Below, piece by piece: positions 17,956 through 27,153 of a stretch of 64,000 nucleotides of DNA. How positions within the stretch are numbered: the first letter of the stretch is position 1; each line of letters starts with the position of its first letter. Below the pieces are notes generated by a model that was given only the letters and a program-made list of their open reading frames with translations, was not told where the DNA came from and ran no database searches. The stretch is from Bifidobacteriaceae bacterium (GTDB lineage: Bacteria > Actinomycetota > Actinomycetes > Actinomycetales > Bifidobacteriaceae). A program made the translations under genes and the position numbers. The stretch spans positions 1 to 64,000 of the forward strand of contig JALCQD010000002.1 of assembly GCA_022651005.1 (NCBI GenBank). Direction: 5' to 3'.

Positions 17956-19340
17956 GTGCTCCATCGACTACGCACAAAAGTCCGTACACTCAAATTTTCA
18001 AGGTTCCCGGTTCGAAGGCTTTCAGCTTCTCGGCAGCGCTCGCGCGCCTGCCGATGTCGATGATCTCGCTGGGAATCGTGCTCGCCATCAACCATCTGTA
18101 TGGCGACTGGACGAGCGCGGGAACTTTGTCTGCTGTCTACGTTCTATCGGCCGCCGTTGCCACTCCTGTTTTTGCGCGACTGTTCGATCGCTATGGTCAG
18201 CGTGTAGTGGGTCGGGTGGCGTTGCCTCTGGCTGCTGTGACGCTTGCTGTTTTCGCGAGTGCCGTGTTGGTGCGCTTCCCGCTGTGGTCGCTGTACGTTA
18301 TTGCCGTGCTCATGGGGCTCACCCAGTTTTCCTTCGGCGCGCTTGTCCGTACGCGATGGACGTGGGTGCTGCGGCACAAAAAGGCGGACGGTGGCTCATA
18401 CGATCCCAAGCTGTTGAGCACTGCTTACTCGTTTGAATCCGCCGTGGATGAGTTGATTTACGTTATTGGCCCGGTTTTTGCAACGTTCCTCGCCACAGCG
18501 GTGCATCCCGTGTCCCAGCTGTTCGTGCCGTTGGTGGCGTTGATTGCGGGTGGCGTGGTGTTCTTCGCGCTTCGTTCAGCCGCCGCTCCTGCGGTGACGA
18601 TGGAGCCGGTGGATGTGTCTGCGGTCAGCCCGCAAAAATTCTCGCCGACCGTTGTAGGCGAGACGGTGCAGCAGGAGGATGAGCGGCACAATCGCACTCA
18701 TTCGCGCCGTTCTCCCATCGCTCTGTTGCGCGCCGTCAAGACTCGTACGGCCTTGGGCTTCCCCGGAATGGCGTTGCTGATAGTGAGCTTTACGGTATTC
18801 TCCATGAGCTTTAGCGCCTACGACGTGGTGCTGGTGGCCATGACGAAGGCGGCGGGAGAAGAATACGTAGTGGGCGTCGTGATGGCGACATTCGCCGGTG
18901 GCTCTATGGTGGGCGCGCTGATCTACGGTTCTCGACAATGGAAAGGATCGCTCTGGGTTCGCTATGTGCTGTGTCTCACGGTGCTGACTCTGGGATTCCT
19001 TTCATTCACTTTTGTGCGCTCGAATCTCGTGGCACTCTGCATGGCGCAATTCCTTACAGGTCTGTTTGTGTCACCGACGTTTGCCACCTGCAATATGATT
19101 ATCGAGGACAGCGTTCCCGGAATCTATCTCACGGAGGGCCTCTCGTGGCTGAGCACCAGCTCTGCGCTGGGCTCCTCGATCGGTTCCACGCTTGCGGGCA
19201 TCTTCATTGACCGCATCGGCGTGGACGCAGGCTTTACTATTCCGTGGGCTGCGGTTCTCGCCACGCTTGTCATCGTCTTGGTACTGAGAAAGGGACTGTT
19301 GAGCAGTCTTTTCACACGTCAAAAAAGGAGCACACTATGA
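17952..19340 (+). CDS. MFS transporter
   Basis: This 462-residue membrane protein has two bundles of about six helices joined by a polar loop (about residues 215-255, rich in Glu/Arg/Gln). The FARLFDRYGQR segment after the second helix is the MFS loop 2-3 motif. The substrate cannot be assigned from sequence. It is translationally coupled at both ends: ATGA overlap with the upstream acetyltransferase and with dapB downstream. That raises the possibility of a role near lysine/DAP metabolism or export, but this is inference from neighbourhood only. Confidence 0.87.
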   Translation: MSAPSTTHKSPYTQIFKVPGSKAFSFSAALARLPMSMISLGIVLAINHLYGDWTSAGTLSAVYVLSAAVATPVFARLFDRYGQRVVGRVALPLAAVTLAVFASAVLVRFPLWSLYVIAVLMGLTQFSFGALVRTRWTWVLRHKKADGGSYDPKLLSTAYSFESAVDELIYVIGPVFATFLATAVHPVSQLFVPLVALIAGGVVFFALRSAAAPAVTMEPVDVSAVSPQKFSPTVVGETVQQEDERHNRTHSRRSPIALLRAVKTRTALGFPGMALLIVSFTVFSMSFSAYDVVLVAMTKAAGEEYVVGVVMATFAGGSMVGALIYGSRQWKGSLWVRYVLCLTVLTLGFLSFTFVRSNLVALCMAQFLTGLFVSPTFATCNMIIEDSVPGIYLTEGLSWLSTSSALGSSIGSTLAGIFIDRIGVDAGFTIPWAAVLATLVIVLVLRKGLLSSLFTRQKRSTL

Positions 19341-20083
19341 AGGTATCTGTTATCGGCGCAAAGGGACGCATGGGAGGCAATGTGGTGACGGCCGTCGCCG
19401 GCGCTCCCGATATGGAAGTGGGACTGACCCTCGACGCGGGCGATGATCTCACTCAGGTCACCACAGCGAACACGGACGTCGCAGTCGATTTCACGGTCCC
19501 CTCAGTGACGCTCACCAACGTCCTCGCCCTCATCAAGCAGGGCGTCAACGTCGTGGTGGGAACTACCGGCTGGACCGATGACAAGCTCGCGCAGGTGCGT
19601 CAGGCGCTCAAGGAAAATGGCGACGAAAAGCAAGCCGTTTTCATCGCTCCTAACTTTGCCATCTCCGCCGTTCTCGCCGATTACTTCTCCGGCATCGCCG
19701 CACAGTATTTTGAGTCTGCGGAGGTCATTGAGTTGCACCATCCCGACAAGGTGGACGCTCCGTCCGGCACCGCAATTCACACCGCCCACTCCATCGCAGA
19801 GGGCCGCAAGAAGGCGGGACTCGGTTCCGTTCCCGACGGCACGCAGACTGACGGCGGTTCGCGCGGACAGGTGGTGGACGGCATCCACGTCCACGCCGTG
19901 CGGCTGCGTGGCCTCAATGCGCATGAGGAGACGCTCTTCGGCAACGCGGGGGAGCAGTTGGTGATTCGTGCGGACTCCTTCGAGCGCAGTTCCTTCATGC
20001 CCGGAGTCCTTCTGGCGGCACGCAAAGTGAGCCAGCATCCCGGTCTCACCGTGGGCCTGGACGCCTTCCTCGACCTGAAGTAA
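19337..20083 (+). CDS. dapB: 4-hydroxy-tetrahydrodipicolinate reductase DapB
   Basis: This 248-residue enzyme uses NAD(P)H to reduce 4-hydroxy-tetrahydrodipicolinate to tetrahydrodipicolinate in lysine/DAP synthesis. The N-terminal Rossmann motif is VIGAKGRMGGNV. The catalytic/substrate segment is ELHHPDKVDAPSGTA, and the C-terminal HPGLTVGLDAFL end is normal. ATG 19337 is set by AAGGAG (19325-19330), six bases upstream, and by overlap with the MFS stop. dapA follows 53 bases after the stop. A longer in-frame extension reaching back to 19244 lies inside the MFS gene and is not real. Confidence 0.97.
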   Translation: MKVSVIGAKGRMGGNVVTAVAGAPDMEVGLTLDAGDDLTQVTTANTDVAVDFTVPSVTLTNVLALIKQGVNVVVGTTGWTDDKLAQVRQALKENGDEKQAVFIAPNFAISAVLADYFSGIAAQYFESAEVIELHHPDKVDAPSGTAIHTAHSIAEGRKKAGLGSVPDGTQTDGGSRGQVVDGIHVHAVRLRGLNAHEETLFGNAGEQLVIRADSFERSSFMPGVLLAARKVSQHPGLTVGLDAFLDLK

Positions 20084-20136
20084 AACCGGTGACAACGCCT
20101 TCCCCGAGTCCCAGCCGACAGCTAGTCTTAAAGACT

Positions 20137-21045
20137 ATGAGTGAGTCTGATATGCATCTTCTTGATCCTGCCCCGTTCGGCCGCGTTATTCCGGCCATGG
20201 TCACCCCGATGTCCGCCAATGGCGACATTGATTACGAGGCGGCAAAGAAACTCGCTCGTCATCTCGTTGCCGACGGTGCCGACGGCTTGCTCGTCAACGG
20301 CACCACCGGCGAATCTCCCACGACTCACGTCGAGGAGAAGGCGGATCTGGTACGCGCCGTCAAAGAAGCCGTGGACGTTCCGGTGATTTCCGGATCCGGT
20401 TCAAACGACACCGCCCACACCGTGCGCATGAGCAACATCATGCAAGACGCGGGCGCTGACGGGCTTCTCGTGGTGGCTCCGTACTATTCCCGCCCCTCAC
20501 AGAACGGCATCGCCGCGCACTACGCGGCAGTTGACGAATCCGTGAGCGTTCCCATGGTCGTCTACGACGTCCCGGGGCGCACAGGAGTAAAGATTGACCT
20601 CTCCACCTATTGCCGTCTCGCACAGCTCGAGCATGTGGTGGCAGTAAAAGACGCCACGGGCGATCTCGCCGGTGCCGTCAAGAAGCGTGCGGCAACCGGA
20701 CTCACTTGGTACTCAGGTGATGACGGTATTTTCCTTCCTTTCCTCTCCATCGGCGCTGTCGGCGTCATTTCGGTGATTGCCCACGTGGCAAGTTCTCCCA
20801 TGCAAGAGCTCATTGCAGCCTTTGATCGTGGAGATCTCCGCCAGGCGCGCGCACTTGCCACGCGGTTGAGTCCGCTCGTCGACGCCATTAACGGTGACGG
20901 TTTCCAAGCCGTCATGGCGAAGGCTGCACTGCAAATTAAGGGATACATCCCCGGATCTGCCATGCGCCTGCCGAACGCTGCACCGGGAGCCAAGGAACTC
21001 AACAAGGCAGAAGAGGGCATGCGCGCAGCGGGACTTCTCGACTAA
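20137..21045 (+). CDS. dapA: 4-hydroxy-tetrahydrodipicolinate synthase DapA
   Basis: This 302-residue aldolase-fold enzyme condenses pyruvate with aspartate semialdehyde. The Schiff-base lysine is K171 in VAVKDATGDLAG, the catalytic tyrosine Y143 lies in VVYDVPGRTG, and the GTTGES motif sits near residue 65. ATG 20137 is preferred to GTG 20089, which immediately follows the dapB stop without a ribosome-binding site and would add a Ser/Pro-rich leader outside the family. ATG 20152 is also possible. The order dapB-dapA is conserved in the family, with RNase J following. Confidence 0.96.
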   Translation: MSESDMHLLDPAPFGRVIPAMVTPMSANGDIDYEAAKKLARHLVADGADGLLVNGTTGESPTTHVEEKADLVRAVKEAVDVPVISGSGSNDTAHTVRMSNIMQDAGADGLLVVAPYYSRPSQNGIAAHYAAVDESVSVPMVVYDVPGRTGVKIDLSTYCRLAQLEHVVAVKDATGDLAGAVKKRAATGLTWYSGDDGIFLPFLSIGAVGVISVIAHVASSPMQELIAAFDRGDLRQARALATRLSPLVDAINGDGFQAVMAKAALQIKGYIPGSAMRLPNAAPGAKELNKAEEGMRAAGLLD

Positions 21046-21095
21046 GCGCAGCTCTCGCAACCCCCGCAAGGGGAGAAATAGAAAACTAAAACTCT

Positions 21096-22913
21096 ATGGC
21101 AAATGAACAGAAAACCTCTCATTCCAAGAAAAGCAGTGGCGAGGGCCGCAGCCGGAAATCCTCCGGAACAGGAAGGGGACGGTCTCGCGGTACGCGCAGG
21201 CCTGCAGCTGCTGCCGCACCTGAACGCGACGCAAGCTTGGTAGCTCCCCCGAAGTACCGCAAGGGATCGATGAGAATTGTTCCCCTCGGCGGTCTCGGTG
21301 AAATCGGCCGCAACATGAACGTGGTCGAATACAACGGCCGCATTCTGCTGATCGATTGTGGCGTGTTGTTCCCAGAGGAGGAACAGCCGGGCGTCGATCT
21401 CATTCTTCCTGATTTCTCTTACATCAAGGATCGTCTGGATAAGGTCGATGGCCTTGTACTCACTCACGGTCATGAAGATCACATCGGCGGCGTGCCGTAC
21501 CTTCTGAAGCTGCGCAAGGACATCCCACTTATCGGATCCAAGCTCACGCTGGCCTTCGTTGAGGCCAAGTGCAAGGAACATCACATCAACCCGAAGATGA
21601 TTCAGGTGGACGGCCATGACAAGGTCAAGATGGGTCCGTTCAACCTCGAGTTCGTTGCAGTGACGCACTCCATTCCCGATGCTCTCGCAGTGTCCGTGAA
21701 GACTCCTGCCGGCCACATCATCGACACGGGCGATATGAAGCTGGATCAGTTGCCGCTCGATCACCGCATCACCGATCTGCGCGAGTTTGCGCGTCTGGGT
21801 GAGCAGGGCGTCGACCTCCTCATGGTGGATTCCACCAACGCCGAGGTTCCCGGCTTCGTTAAGCCAGAGGTGTCCATCGGACCCGCACTCGACAAGGCCT
21901 TCGCCGATGCAAGCCGCAAGATCATCGTGGCCAGCTTCTCCAGCCACGTTCACCGCGTGCAGCAGGTGGTCGACACCGCGCATAAGTACGGGCGCAAGGT
22001 GGTCTTCGTGGGCCGTTCCATGGTTCGTAACATGGGCATCGCCTCGGATCTGGGCTACTTGCATCTCCCCGCCGACACGGTTGTGGACCTCAAGCAGGCC
22101 AAGGACATTCAGGACAACAAGATCGTCTACATGTGCACCGGATCGCAGGGTGAGCCGATGGCAGCTCTCGGCCGTATCGCGGACGGCAACCATCCCACCA
22201 TCTCCGTGGGCGAATTCGACACCGTCATTCTCGCGAGCTCCCTCATTCCGGGCAACGAGCACGGCGTCTACAAGATCATTAACAAGCTGACCCGTCTGGG
22301 CGCGCGCGTCGTCAATCGCGACAATGCCGCCATCCACGTGTCCGGGCACGCTGACGAGGGAGAGCTGCTGTACTTCTACAACATCGTGCAGCCCAAGAAC
22401 GCCATGCCTATCCACGGTGAGTCCAGGCACTTGGTGGCCAATGGTCTCATCGCGGTAAAGACGGGCGTGGATCCGCAGAATGTGGTTCTCGCTGAAGACG
22501 GCGATGTTGTGGATCTCTATCATGGCAAGGCCGGAATCGTGGGATCCGTTCCATGCAACTACGTCTACGTGGACGGCGACTCGGTGGGCGAGCTCACCGA
22601 CGACGAGCTCGAGAAGCGCCGCATTCTGGGCGAAGAGGGCTTCGTATCCTCGTTCGTGGTGGTGGACACCGAGGAACACGAAGTGGTCAAGGGACCGCGC
22701 ATCTTCCTCAACGCCGTGGCGGAGGACGAATCCGAGTTCGAATCCGTGAAGTCGCAGATTATCGAACAGCTTGAGGATGCCATGATGGGCGGCACCACTG
22801 ACGTGCACAAGTTGCAGCAGATGATGCGGCGCACGCTGGGTGGCTGGGTGTCGCGCAAGCTGCACCGCAGGCCCATGATCGTGCCTGTTGTGGCCGATAT
22901 TGCGCAGCAGTGA
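21096..22913 (+). CDS. rnj: ribonuclease J
   Basis: This 605-residue metallo-beta-lactamase/beta-CASP nuclease is an endo- and 5'-exonuclease for rRNA maturation and mRNA decay. The zinc motif is H124-G-H126-E-D128-H129. The beta-CASP core follows (TGSQGEPMAALGRI, HVSGHADEGEL and PIHGESRH motifs). A basic 40-residue N-terminal extension, rich in Ser/Lys/Arg/Gly, precedes the MRIVPLGGLGEIG start of the conserved fold; such tails are usual in actinobacterial RNase J. The Arg/Lys-rich tail may bind RNA. It lies 50 bases after dapA, and a strong terminator follows. Confidence 0.96.
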   Translation: MANEQKTSHSKKSSGEGRSRKSSGTGRGRSRGTRRPAAAAAPERDASLVAPPKYRKGSMRIVPLGGLGEIGRNMNVVEYNGRILLIDCGVLFPEEEQPGVDLILPDFSYIKDRLDKVDGLVLTHGHEDHIGGVPYLLKLRKDIPLIGSKLTLAFVEAKCKEHHINPKMIQVDGHDKVKMGPFNLEFVAVTHSIPDALAVSVKTPAGHIIDTGDMKLDQLPLDHRITDLREFARLGEQGVDLLMVDSTNAEVPGFVKPEVSIGPALDKAFADASRKIIVASFSSHVHRVQQVVDTAHKYGRKVVFVGRSMVRNMGIASDLGYLHLPADTVVDLKQAKDIQDNKIVYMCTGSQGEPMAALGRIADGNHPTISVGEFDTVILASSLIPGNEHGVYKIINKLTRLGARVVNRDNAAIHVSGHADEGELLYFYNIVQPKNAMPIHGESRHLVANGLIAVKTGVDPQNVVLAEDGDVVDLYHGKAGIVGSVPCNYVYVDGDSVGELTDDELEKRRILGEEGFVSSFVVVDTEEHEVVKGPRIFLNAVAEDESEFESVKSQIIEQLEDAMMGGTTDVHKLQQMMRRTLGGWVSRKLHRRPMIVPVVADIAQQ

Positions 22914-22967
22914 TCGTTGCGCGGATAAGTAGCGCAGTAGCAAGGTAGTAAAGAAGTACAGGACTGA

Positions 22968-23000
22968 TTGCGTCGGCTCGAGAGAGCCGGCGCAACTTTT
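22968..23000 (+). terminator. terminator-like hairpin between RNase J gene and pepN
   Basis: A 12-bp stem is formed by TTGCGTCGGCTC (22968-22979) and GAGCCGGCGCAA (22984-22995), with one G-T wobble and a GAGA tetraloop, followed by CTTTTGG. It ends the rnj transcript but lies only 17 bases before the pepN start. Confidence 0.85.
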
Positions 23001-23016
23001 GGTCGAAAGGGGCATT

Positions 23017-25647
23017 ATGCCGGGACAGAATTTGACAAGGGACGAAGCCCAGGTGCGCCGCGACGCGGTATCCCATGTGCGCTACAGCGTTCATCTGAAT
23101 CTCACCAAGGGTGCAGAGACCTTCGTGTCCACCACCACTATCAGTTTTGACGCACATGAAGGATCGACGACGTTCCTCGATTTGGTGGCGCCCACGGTGC
23201 ACTCCATCGTGCTCAACGGCAATAAGCTCGACTGCGCTTCCACGTATGCGGACTCGCGCATCACGCTTGCGGGGCTTGAGTCCCATAATGAGGTCACAGT
23301 GGTGGCATCATGCGCCTATTCACATACGGGCGAGGGACTGCACAGAAGCGTCGATCCCTCTGACGGCAATGTGTATCTTTATACGCAGTTCGAGGTTCCG
23401 GACGCCCGTCGCGTGTACGCGGTCTTCGACCAACCCGACATCAAGGGCGTTTTCACCTTCTCCGTCACGGCGCCGCAGTCATGGAACGTCATTTCCAACA
23501 TGCCTTCGGCCTCTGAAGAGATCGAAGGAACCACGGAACCGGGAACGCTCGAGAATGGGGTGACTGAGGGCATCAAAAAGTGGGAATTCTCACCCACGCC
23601 GCGCATGTCGTCGTACCTGACCGCATTCATCGCGGGCCCGTACGCTTCGTGGCACACTGAATATGCCAACGAGGATGGGCGCACCATCCCCATGGGCATC
23701 TACTGCCGCCAGGCGCTCAAGGACGCCATGAGCAAGGATGTGGACTACCTCTTCGACATAACGAAGAAGGGCTTCGCCTTCTACGCAAAAACGTGGGGAG
23801 TGCCCTACCCCTATGCCAAGTATGATCAGATCTACGTTCCCGAATACAACGCAGGTGCCATGGAGAACATCGGTGCCGTCACCATCCGAGACACCTATGT
23901 GTTCGAATCCAAGGTGACCGACGCCTATGCCGAACGCCGCGTGGTGACGGTGCTGCACGAGCTCGCCCACATGTGGTTCGGAGACCTCGTGACCATGAAG
24001 TGGTGGAACGACCTGTGGCTCAACGAGTCCTTCGCAGAGTTCATGTCCACCCTCGCCTCCGCCGAGGCCACTGACTGGCGCGACGCATGGGCCACCTTCA
24101 CTTCTGGAGAGAAGAGCTGGGGCCAGGGACAGGATCAGCTGCCCACAACGCATCCCATTGCTGCGCCGATCAATGATCTCAACGACACTCAGGTCAACTT
24201 CGATGGCATCACCTACGCCAAGGGTGCTTCCGTTCTCAAGCAGTTGGTGGCGTACGTGGGCCGCGAGCAGTTCTTCCAGGGCATTCACGCCTATCTTGAG
24301 AAGTATTCGTATGGCAACGCAACGCTTTCCGATTTGCTCGCGGAGCTCGAGAAGACCAGCGGCCGCGACTTGGTTACCTGGTCCAAGCTGTGGCTGGAGG
24401 AGTCGGGCATCAATACCATCTCTACGGAGATTGAGACGGACGATGCCGGCACCATCACTGCGTTCGCTTTGCGCCAGACCGCTCCCGCAGATCATCCCGT
24501 GTTGCGCCCGCATAGGCTCAAGATCGGTTTCTACGATCTCGGTGAGCCCGATGCCAATGGCGTCAAGAAGGTTGTGCGCACCGATTCCTTCGAGCTGGAT
24601 GTCACCGGCGAACTGACGCAGGTGGCCCAGATTGTGGGACGCAAACGTCCTGGATTCATTCTGGTGAACGACGAGGATCTCACGTACACCAAGCTGCGCT
24701 TCGACTCGGATTCGCTCGCATTCCTGGAGCAGCATCTGTTCGCCTTCGACGACGCCCTCGCACGCGCTGTATCGTGGCTCACGCTGTGGGACATGACACG
24801 CGACGGCGAATACCCCGCCGAGAAGTTCATCGGTGTGTCTCTCAAGGCGCTGTCCACGGAGAAGGAATCGACCACCTTCCGTTACGCGCTGTCGCAGGTG
24901 GAGCAGGCGGCCAAGCACTATGTGGCCAACCGCCGCCGTGCTGACGTCCTCACGGTGATTGCCGGCAGCCTCTGGGATCTTGCGACCGTCGCGGCTCCCG
25001 GCTCCGACGAGCAATTCCAGTTGGTGAGCGCCTACCTGACCTATGGCACGGACGCAGATTTTGAGGATCACGCACGCGGACTGCTAAACGGCCAGTTGCG
25101 ACTCAATGGGCTCGACGTTGACAACAACCTGCGTTGGTCCATTCTCGTGGCACTGGCGGATAAGGATCTTTTGGCAGACGGAGAGATCGACCGTGAGCTC
25201 GCCGCCCGCGACACCACGGAAAACCGTGAGTTTGCCTATCAGGCCAAGGCGCAGATTCCCAGTGCCGATGCCAAGGAATGGGCGTGGAACGCGGCGTTGA
25301 ACGATGACACTCTCACCAACGCCCAGATTGAGGGCGTTTCCTCCGGTTTCAGTTCCACGGATAGACCTGAGCTGTACGCAGGCTATGTCGATCGCTTCTT
25401 CGACAAGGTGGAATGGATCTGGAAGAATAAGTCGTTCCACATGGCGGAGGTGCTGCTTGTGGGCACGAATCGTGGCTACGGACTGTACCCGGGGTTTGCG
25501 GCTCCTGCCGATCTTGTGGCGGCGGGTGAGCGTTGGCTCACAACGCATGCCGATGCAGATCGCGCATTGCGTCGCATGGTCATCGAGAATCTCGAAACCT
25601 CAAAGCGCAATATGCGCGTTCAGGCATACAACGCATTGCTGCAGTGA
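23017..25647 (+). CDS. pepN: aminopeptidase N (M1 family)
   Basis: This 876-residue cytoplasmic zinc metallopeptidase removes N-terminal residues from peptides. GAMEN is at residues 280-284. The zinc site is H314-E315-L-A-H318 with the third ligand E337 in NESFAEF. The C-terminal ERAP1-like helical domain is complete. ATG 23017 follows AAAGGGG; the in-frame TTG at 22999 is less likely because it falls inside the terminator hairpin. It is flanked by hairpin terminators, so it probably forms a single-gene unit. Confidence 0.96.
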   Translation: MPGQNLTRDEAQVRRDAVSHVRYSVHLNLTKGAETFVSTTTISFDAHEGSTTFLDLVAPTVHSIVLNGNKLDCASTYADSRITLAGLESHNEVTVVASCAYSHTGEGLHRSVDPSDGNVYLYTQFEVPDARRVYAVFDQPDIKGVFTFSVTAPQSWNVISNMPSASEEIEGTTEPGTLENGVTEGIKKWEFSPTPRMSSYLTAFIAGPYASWHTEYANEDGRTIPMGIYCRQALKDAMSKDVDYLFDITKKGFAFYAKTWGVPYPYAKYDQIYVPEYNAGAMENIGAVTIRDTYVFESKVTDAYAERRVVTVLHELAHMWFGDLVTMKWWNDLWLNESFAEFMSTLASAEATDWRDAWATFTSGEKSWGQGQDQLPTTHPIAAPINDLNDTQVNFDGITYAKGASVLKQLVAYVGREQFFQGIHAYLEKYSYGNATLSDLLAELEKTSGRDLVTWSKLWLEESGINTISTEIETDDAGTITAFALRQTAPADHPVLRPHRLKIGFYDLGEPDANGVKKVVRTDSFELDVTGELTQVAQIVGRKRPGFILVNDEDLTYTKLRFDSDSLAFLEQHLFAFDDALARAVSWLTLWDMTRDGEYPAEKFIGVSLKALSTEKESTTFRYALSQVEQAAKHYVANRRRADVLTVIAGSLWDLATVAAPGSDEQFQLVSAYLTYGTDADFEDHARGLLNGQLRLNGLDVDNNLRWSILVALADKDLLADGEIDRELAARDTTENREFAYQAKAQIPSADAKEWAWNAALNDDTLTNAQIEGVSSGFSSTDRPELYAGYVDRFFDKVEWIWKNKSFHMAEVLLVGTNRGYGLYPGFAAPADLVAAGERWLTTHADADRALRRMVIENLETSKRNMRVQAYNALLQ

Positions 25648-25653
25648 GAAGTG

Positions 25654-25703
25654 AGGCGGCCGGAGGAGTTCTGTGAAAGGACGCACTCCGGCCGCTTTGT
25701 TGT
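25654..25703 (+). terminator. intrinsic terminator after pepN
   Basis: The 10-bp GC-rich stem GCGGCCGGAG (25656-25665) and CTCCGGCCGC (25686-25695) has a 20-base loop and is followed by TTTGTTGT. Confidence 0.88.
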
Positions 25704-25753
25704 GCGTGGGCCAACTACACTCAAAGACTTGGGAATAAGTGAAGGGACACAAA

Positions 25754-27118
25754 ATGCCACGACTTTTTGGAACTGATGGAGTCAGAGGACTCGCCAACGG
25801 GCTGCTTACGCCAAAGATGGCGTTGGACCTCGGTGAGGCCGCCGTTCGCGTTCTTGGCTCCGAGAATCACGGTGCCGAAGGTTCGCGTCGTCGCGCTCTC
25901 GTGGGTCGCGATACGCGCGTCTCCGGAGACTTCCTTGGTGCTGCACTGTCTGCCGGCATGAGCGCAGGCGGCTTTGACGTCATCGATGTCGGCATTCTGC
26001 CCACACCGGGTATCGCTTTCCTCACTTCCGTCCTTAACGTGGAGATGGGAGCGGTGATCTCCGCATCCCACAATCCCATGCCCGATAACGGCATCAAGTT
26101 CTTTGCACGAGGCGGCTTTAAGCTTCCCGATGCCAAGGAAGACGAGATTGAGAAGATTCTCGGCCAGGACTGGGATCGTCCCACAGGTCAGGGCGTCGGC
26201 CGCATTTCGCATGACACTGTGACGGCCACGAACCTCTACATCAAGCATTTGGTGGAAACTGCCGCCGCAACCGAGGAAGCTCCGCTGAAGGGCCTGCGCA
26301 TCGTCGCCGACTGCGCCAACGGTGCCACGTCGGTGGTTGCGCCCGAAGTGTTGCGCCAGGCTGGTGCCGACGTCAATGTCATCAACGCGTCGCCAGATGG
26401 CTACAACATCAATGATCACGCCGGTTCCACGCATCCGGAGCAGTTGCAGGCCATGGTCGTTGCCTCCAAGGCGGACATGGGCGTGGCTTTCGACGGTGAC
26501 GCCGACCGCTGCCTCGCCGTTGACGCCACGGGGCGCCTTATCAATGGCGACCAGATCATGGGCATCCTCGCTCGTGCTAAGAAGCGCGCAGGAAAGCTCA
26601 ACCATGACACCCTCGTGGTGACCGTAATGAGCAATCTGGGCCTCAAGCTGGCGCTCAAGGACATGGGCATCACCACTGTGGAAACCGCAGTGGGCGATCG
26701 CTACGTGCTTGAGGAAATGCTGCGTGGAGACTTCAGCATCGGCGGCGAGCAGTCCGGGCATGTTATCAACCGTGAATTCGCCACAACCGGTGATGGAACT
26801 TTGACGGCGCTCACACTTGCTGCCGAAGTGATGCACTCTGGCAAGAGCCTTGAAGAGCTCGCCAATGACTTCCCACAGCTGCCGCAAAAGCTCATCAATG
26901 TGCCGAACGTGGACAAGCTTGCCGCCAAGACCAACGCCGCTGTTCAGGCGGCCGTGGCCAAGGAGGAGGCAAGCCTTGGTAATACGGGTCGCGTGCTGTT
27001 GCGTCCCTCTGGAACCGAGCCGCTTGTGCGCGTCATGGTGGAGGCAGCGACGCAGGACCAGGCTGACGAGGTGTGCGATCGCCTTGCAAAGGTCGTGGCG
27101 TCCGAACTGGCAATCTGA
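25754..27118 (+). CDS. glmM: phosphoglucosamine mutase GlmM
   Basis: This 454-residue alpha-D-phosphohexomutase converts glucosamine-6-P to glucosamine-1-P for UDP-GlcNAc, peptidoglycan and other glycans. The phosphoserine loop is SASHNP with S105. The metal loop is FDGDADR, the sugar loop GGEQSGH, and the phosphate loop RPSGTEPLVRVM. ATG 25754 follows GAAGGG; the upstream in-frame GTG 25739 would add MKGHK and is less supported. def follows 35 bases after the stop. Confidence 0.97.
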   Translation: MPRLFGTDGVRGLANGLLTPKMALDLGEAAVRVLGSENHGAEGSRRRALVGRDTRVSGDFLGAALSAGMSAGGFDVIDVGILPTPGIAFLTSVLNVEMGAVISASHNPMPDNGIKFFARGGFKLPDAKEDEIEKILGQDWDRPTGQGVGRISHDTVTATNLYIKHLVETAAATEEAPLKGLRIVADCANGATSVVAPEVLRQAGADVNVINASPDGYNINDHAGSTHPEQLQAMVVASKADMGVAFDGDADRCLAVDATGRLINGDQIMGILARAKKRAGKLNHDTLVVTVMSNLGLKLALKDMGITTVETAVGDRYVLEEMLRGDFSIGGEQSGHVINREFATTGDGTLTALTLAAEVMHSGKSLEELANDFPQLPQKLINVPNVDKLAAKTNAAVQAAVAKEEASLGNTGRVLLRPSGTEPLVRVMVEAATQDQADEVCDRLAKVVASELAI

Positions 27119-27153
27119 CAGCGGAAGCAAGGCCAGAGGAGGGCAGTGGCATC

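Noticed and set aside
21042-23015. Long minus-strand open frame (657 codons) opposite the RNase J gene
   Set aside because: It is a GC-driven shadow of the RNase J coding frame: the plus-strand protein is clearly RNase J, and the antisense protein has no domain, no ribosome-binding site, and a His/Val/Asp-rich composition typical of antisense translation.
23590-25071. Minus-strand open frame of 493 codons opposite pepN
   Set aside because: Shadow of the pepN gene; composition is antisense-like and no family is recognised.
25721-27130. Minus-strand open frame of 469 codons opposite glmM
   Set aside because: Shadow of glmM; no start signal or domain.
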